17,507 nt of DNA from Pseudomonadota bacterium (GTDB taxonomy: Bacteria > Myxococcota > Myxococcia > Myxococcales > Myxococcaceae). Within the stretch, counting starts at the first letter, position 1. The number at the start of each line of letters is the position of its first letter. This document shows, piece by piece, positions 15,065-17,507 of the stretch. A model generated the notes under the pieces. That model saw nothing but the letters and a program-made list of their open reading frames with translations. It was not told the origin of the DNA and made no database searches. The DNA is taken from assembly GCA_023423535.1 (NCBI GenBank), contig JAFAFL010000124.1, positions 1 to 17,507 of the forward strand, written 5' to 3'. The position numbers and the translations under genes were made by a program.

Positions 15065-15525
15065 TGCTGCGACATGGCTGGACACTGTTGTTCCATGAAG
15101 GTGTGATTTTACAGCTACGCAAATTGCAAGAAGCCGCCGCCAGGGCCGAGCAGAACGACCCGCAGGGTTTTGAAAGCAACGCCAACGTCAAGCTGCTTCG
15201 GGCATTGAGCCATCTGATCATGGAGGCTGTGCCTGCCGACCCAGGCCGTGATGAGTTCCGCCAAGGCAACACGCTGGGCACCGCCTACAGACATTGGCGC
15301 CGCGCAAAAATCGGCAGGCGCTTTCGGCTGTTCTTTCGCTACGACTCAAGATCCAAGGTCATCGTTTATGCATGGGTCAACGATGAAAACACTCTACGCT
15401 CCGCAGGCAGCAAATCCGATCCCTACGCCGTATTCGAGAAGATGCTGGGCCGCGGCAACCCTCCTGATGACTGGGATGCGCTGACTGCTGCGACGCGTAG
15501 CGACTGGGACGAGTCCAAAGCATAA
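15064..15525 (+). CDS. yhaV: YhaV-type toxin, ribosome-dependent mRNA interferase
   Basis: A 153-aa protein with the length and layout of YhaV, a RelE-superfamily RNase. An N-terminal HGWTLLFHEGV and long basic helix is followed by LSHLIMEAVPADPGRDEFRQGNTLG, and then the conserved core HWRRAKIGRRFRLFFRYDS, VIVYAWVNDENTLR and DPYAVFEKML. The arginine/histidine-rich core is the expected RNA-binding and catalytic surface. It is translationally coupled to the antitoxin through TGATG (ATG at 15064). All conserved blocks are present, so the toxin appears intact. The pair lies next to the defence operons and may stabilise the island or add abortive-infection activity; that role is inference. Confidence 0.92.
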   Translation: MLRHGWTLLFHEGVILQLRKLQEAAARAEQNDPQGFESNANVKLLRALSHLIMEAVPADPGRDEFRQGNTLGTAYRHWRRAKIGRRFRLFFRYDSRSKVIVYAWVNDENTLRSAGSKSDPYAVFEKMLGRGNPPDDWDALTAATRSDWDESKA

Positions 15526-15540
15526 ATTGCGCGAGTGGGT

Positions 15541-15576
15541 GAGGGATTGCACCTTTTAAACCGATCCCTCCTTGTT
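15541..15576 (+). terminator. Possible terminator after yhaV
   Basis: GAGGGAT (15541-15547) pairs with ATCCCTC (15564-15570), extendable by a wobble and a G-C pair, 15 bp past the yhaV stop. A modest T-containing tail (CTTGTT) follows. The loop is long, so efficiency is uncertain. Confidence 0.4.
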
Positions 15577-15611
15577 GCGTCCACTTCAACCCACTCGAAG
15601 CTGCTGCTGAA

Positions 15612-15630
15612 AGGGGTACATCTGCGGGTA
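15612..15630 (+). repeat. 19-bp imperfect direct repeat, right copy
   Basis: AGGGGTACATCTGCGGGTA matches the copy at 612-630 at 17 of 19 positions, same orientation. It lies 100 bp before the end of the catalase gene, at the right edge of the accessory block. The repeat overlaps the left arm of a GGGTAC inverted repeat (see next entry), which is absent at the left copy. Confidence 0.5.
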
Positions 15631-15655
15631 CAAATCCAATCCCCCATTCGTACCC
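15626..15655. repeat. GGGTAC inverted repeat at island right end
   Basis: GGGTACAAAT (15626-15635) and ATTCGTACCC (15646-15655) form an inverted repeat with one mismatch and a 10-nt spacer. Multiple copies of GGGTACA-like words occur within 45 bp (also GGGGTACA at 15613-15620). Clustered short repeats of this kind resemble integrase arm-type binding sites near attachment sites; no integrase gene is present in the window, so this is a hypothesis. Confidence 0.4.
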
Positions 15656-15729
15656 ATTTGATTTATGTGAATGTCCAATTGTGCTTCGGGAGTCCAGACG
15701 GCCTCTAAACCCTCCTATCCTGCCCCACC

Positions 15730-16827
15730 TCAACGCGGCTCGTGAATCGGGCAGCCGTTGTGCGCCGCGCGGAACCCTGCCGACATCTCGTAACTGGGCT
15801 TGCGCACCCGCATCACCCCACCTAACGGACGATGTGCCGCCAACCCATGCCAGGGGCTGAACGCCATGCCGTCATCGATGGCTCGCTGCTTGTCTGCATC
15901 CCATGAGGGCTGTGGCGCCACGCTGATGCGCGCCACAGTCACATACGGGCTCTGATCTTCCGGCCATTGCACTGTGGCATCCTCGATCGGCATCTGTTCG
16001 ATCGAGGTCGCGAGCTGCACGCGGATTTCCCAGACGGCGGCATGCTGATCGAAAAACTCGCTGACGACCGTGCGCAGCACGTCGGGGTCGTCACCCGCAT
16101 CGAGTTTCTTGTCGGTCAGCGCTGTCAGCTCTGGGGAAACCGGCACGACGGCGATCTTGGCGAAGTAAGGGCCGTACAGCACCGGCACCACCGTGCTGAA
16201 GGACTCGCCCAGGATGTGGGTCAACGGGTGCCCACCCAAGCTTTTCAACGCGCCGCTTTCGCCACCCAGCGCCTCGAGCGTCGCTTCGACGCCGCGCAAC
16301 ACGGCAGAAACCGCCTGCTTGGTTCGTGGCGCCTTGTCGGTGGTGGCAGCCAGCATTTTCAAGGTCTTCAAGAATGCCTTAGGTGTCGGGGCGGTGAAGG
16401 CCTTGGCGTTCTGCATCACAAAGTCCTGGGTAGTGTCCCCTTCACTGCCGGGCAAGCGCGGCCCGTCGACGCCGATGATCTTGATTGCCAGCCCCCGCGG
16501 GGTCGACACTTTGTCGTTGAGGATATCGCCAGGGTTGGTCGACAGGCGCAGGACGACCGGCAAGGTGCCGGGCTTGGCGAATGCGCCCTGGGCCAGCGCC
16601 GGGGGAAGATTGTCCAAGATCTCGACGTGGCCATGCAGCAGCCCGTGGGCCTTGGCATGCACGCTGCGATTGGCGTGAGCGTTGTCTTTGAAGGTGGTCT
16701 CGAGAATCCCGTGGAGGGTTTCGGCCAGTGCTTTGCTGGTTTCAGCCTCGTCATCGGGAATTTGTTCGAACGACGGCTCGAACGGGATGGGTTTGACTTG
16801 CAAGGTCAGGTGGGAAATTTCGGCCAT
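15730..16827 (-). CDS. Catalase-family heme protein (small catalase-like)
   Basis: A 365-aa protein of the catalase fold, shorter than classical catalases (~480 aa or more). The distal histidine lies in RSVHAKAHG (H57), followed by the strand region LPVVLRLS and STPRGLAIKIIGV. The distal asparagine region is DFVMQNAKAF. Near the C-terminus RKPSY (R342, Y346) fits the RxxxY proximal heme ligand motif. Such proteins bind heme and have catalase or peroxidase activity, or related organic-peroxide chemistry. Start was set at ATG 16827 because GAGGATAGG lies just upstream; an in-frame GTG at 16854 would add nine residues. No signal peptide is seen. GC-rich backbone composition; it is the first gene right of the island and convergent with the toxin-antitoxin pair. 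Confidence 0.88.
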   Translation of the reverse strand: MAEISHLTLQVKPIPFEPSFEQIPDDEAETSKALAETLHGILETTFKDNAHANRSVHAKAHGLLHGHVEILDNLPPALAQGAFAKPGTLPVVLRLSTNPGDILNDKVSTPRGLAIKIIGVDGPRLPGSEGDTTQDFVMQNAKAFTAPTPKAFLKTLKMLAATTDKAPRTKQAVSAVLRGVEATLEALGGESGALKSLGGHPLTHILGESFSTVVPVLYGPYFAKIAVVPVSPELTALTDKKLDAGDDPDVLRTVVSEFFDQHAAVWEIRVQLATSIEQMPIEDATVQWPEDQSPYVTVARISVAPQPSWDADKQRAIDDGMAFSPWHGLAAHRPLGGVMRVRKPSYEMSAGFRAAHNGCPIHEPR

Positions 16828-17053
16828 GCGCCTATCCTCAGTCAGTCGTACCACAGGGTGTGGGCTGAACAGCGACCCGGTTAAAGATGCAGACGCCGAG
16901 GCCGCATGAAAGTTGTCAGCAGGCCCTGTGTCACGCGACCGGAGGTTGAGGCCTGTACCGCCTGTTGACTTGCCCCCAATGGCCTACGCAGTTGTAAAAA
17001 AAAATTTCTAAGCCCTGTGGCTGTCCCAAGTCAGAGACAAATCGGAGGGCACC

Positions 17054-17419
17054 ATGAAATTCGCGCAATTCTGTCAATGGCTGGCGGACCGTTCCGGCAA
17101 GCCAAGCACCTTTCTCATCGCAGTGGTACTGATCATCCTGTGGGCGATTTCAGGCCCCTGGTTTCATTACAACGATACTTGGCAACTGATCATCAACACC
17201 TCGACCACCATCGTCACGTTCCTGATGGTGTTTCTGATTCAGAACACGCAGAACCGCGACAACGACATCCTTCATGTCAAGCTCGACGAGCTTATCCGCG
17301 CCACGCAATCGGCGCAGCGCTCTGTGCTTGATCTCGAGGCGATGGACAACAAGCAACTGCGGGCGTTGCGCAAGGAGTACCGCGCGCTGGCCGAGCATCG
17401 TTCGAAAACCGAGCACTGA
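17054..17419 (+). CDS. Low-affinity iron permease family membrane protein
   Basis: A 121-aa inner-membrane protein with two membrane segments: residues ~17-38 (STFLIAVVLIILWAISGPWF) and ~44-64 (LIINTSTTIVTFLMVFLIQN). These are followed by the family signature QNTQNRDN and a charged cytoplasmic tail whose pattern (LHVKLDELIRA) is typical of the bacterial Iron_permease (pfam04120-type) proteins. The bacterial members are small, and their transport function is assumed rather than shown here. GGAGGG (17043-17048) gives a strong ribosome-binding site for the ATG. It is divergent from the catalase gene across a 226-bp intergenic region, which suggests a shared stress-related context; that is inference. 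Confidence 0.85.
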   Translation: MKFAQFCQWLADRSGKPSTFLIAVVLIILWAISGPWFHYNDTWQLIINTSTTIVTFLMVFLIQNTQNRDNDILHVKLDELIRATQSAQRSVLDLEAMDNKQLRALRKEYRALAEHRSKTEH

Positions 17420-17446
17420 GTTACGTCCAGCATCTCGCCAGCAACG

Positions 17447-17482
17447 AAGCGGCGCCAAGAGCCTCAGCCCTGGCGCCGCTTT
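17447..17482. terminator. Strong hairpin, probable bidirectional terminator
   Basis: Perfect 11-bp arms, AAGCGGCGCCA (17447-17457) and TGGCGCCGCTT (17471-17481), enclose a 13-nt loop 27 bp after the iron-permease stop. The A/T ends of the stem give a short U tract in both directions. Confidence 0.75.
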
Positions 17483-17507
17483 GATGGACAAGCAGACGTC
17501 CATGGAC

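Noticed and set aside
15967..16884. 305-codon plus-strand open frame
   Set aside because: It lies antisense over the catalase gene. Long antisense frames are expected in GC-rich genes, and the minus-strand product has the clear catalase motifs.
16965..17004. TTGACT and an A9 run upstream of the iron-permease gene as a promoter
   Set aside because: No acceptable -10 at 16-18 nt from TTGACT; the A run alone is not enough.

Overview
The window looks like a chromosomal segment of a Pseudomonas-type gammaproteobacterium. The outer genes are GC-rich and typical of that group: a LysR regulator tail at the left, a catalase-family protein and a small iron-permease-family membrane protein at the right. 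Hand counts of single 60-base lines give about 67% G+C at 61-120 and 70% at 16261-16320, against about 45% at 1921-1980 and 47% at 12301-12360. The block from about 526 to 15700 therefore reads as an inserted accessory (defence) island in a GC-rich backbone. No species can be fixed from the sequence.

Left to right: (1) 1-525, 3' part of a LysR-type regulator. (2) 526-941, non-coding, with two hairpins and one copy of a 19-bp imperfect direct repeat (612-630). (3) 942-6811, a three-gene minus-strand operon read from right to left: an 832-aa protein with an Mrr-like PD-(D/E)XK nuclease domain, a 188-aa protein of unknown fold, and a 939-aa SMC/Rad50-like ATPase with a central CxxC zinc hook. 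Both junctions overlap by exactly 8 nt. This is the layout of ABC-three-component / Lamassu-like defence systems, and it is the best candidate here for an undescribed system. (4) 6980-7120, a C-terminal fragment of a seryl-tRNA synthetase, cut off by (5) an intact-looking IS5-family (IS427-type) element at 7121-8064 with a programmed -1 frameshift and CTAG target duplication. (6) 8399-14151, a four-gene minus-strand Wadjet/MksBEFG-like operon in transcription order jetD (Toprim nuclease), jetC (SMC ATPase), jetA (kleisin, MukF-like), jetB (MukE-like). (7) 14157-14390, a tandem CTCTAGG array joined to a decayed end of a second IS5-family element. Its orfA end points at the Wadjet operon, as does that of the intact IS on the other side. 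(8) 14747-15525, a PrlF/YhaV toxin-antitoxin pair with a clear promoter-operator. (9) about 15526-15700, the island's right end, with the second copy of the 19-bp repeat (15612-15630) and a GGGTAC inverted repeat. (10) 15730-16827, catalase-family protein, minus strand. (11) 17054-17419, iron-permease-family protein, plus strand, followed by a strong terminator-like hairpin.

Functionally, two independent SMC-ATPase-plus-nuclease machines sit side by side. Wadjet is known to cleave closed circular plasmids, and Lamassu-type systems act on phage and plasmid DNA ends or structures. A toxin-antitoxin pair that may stabilise the island lies next to them. No integrase is present, so the island, if mobile once, is now either immobile or moved by enzymes encoded elsewhere. 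Family assignments rest on motifs read by eye. No database search was possible.
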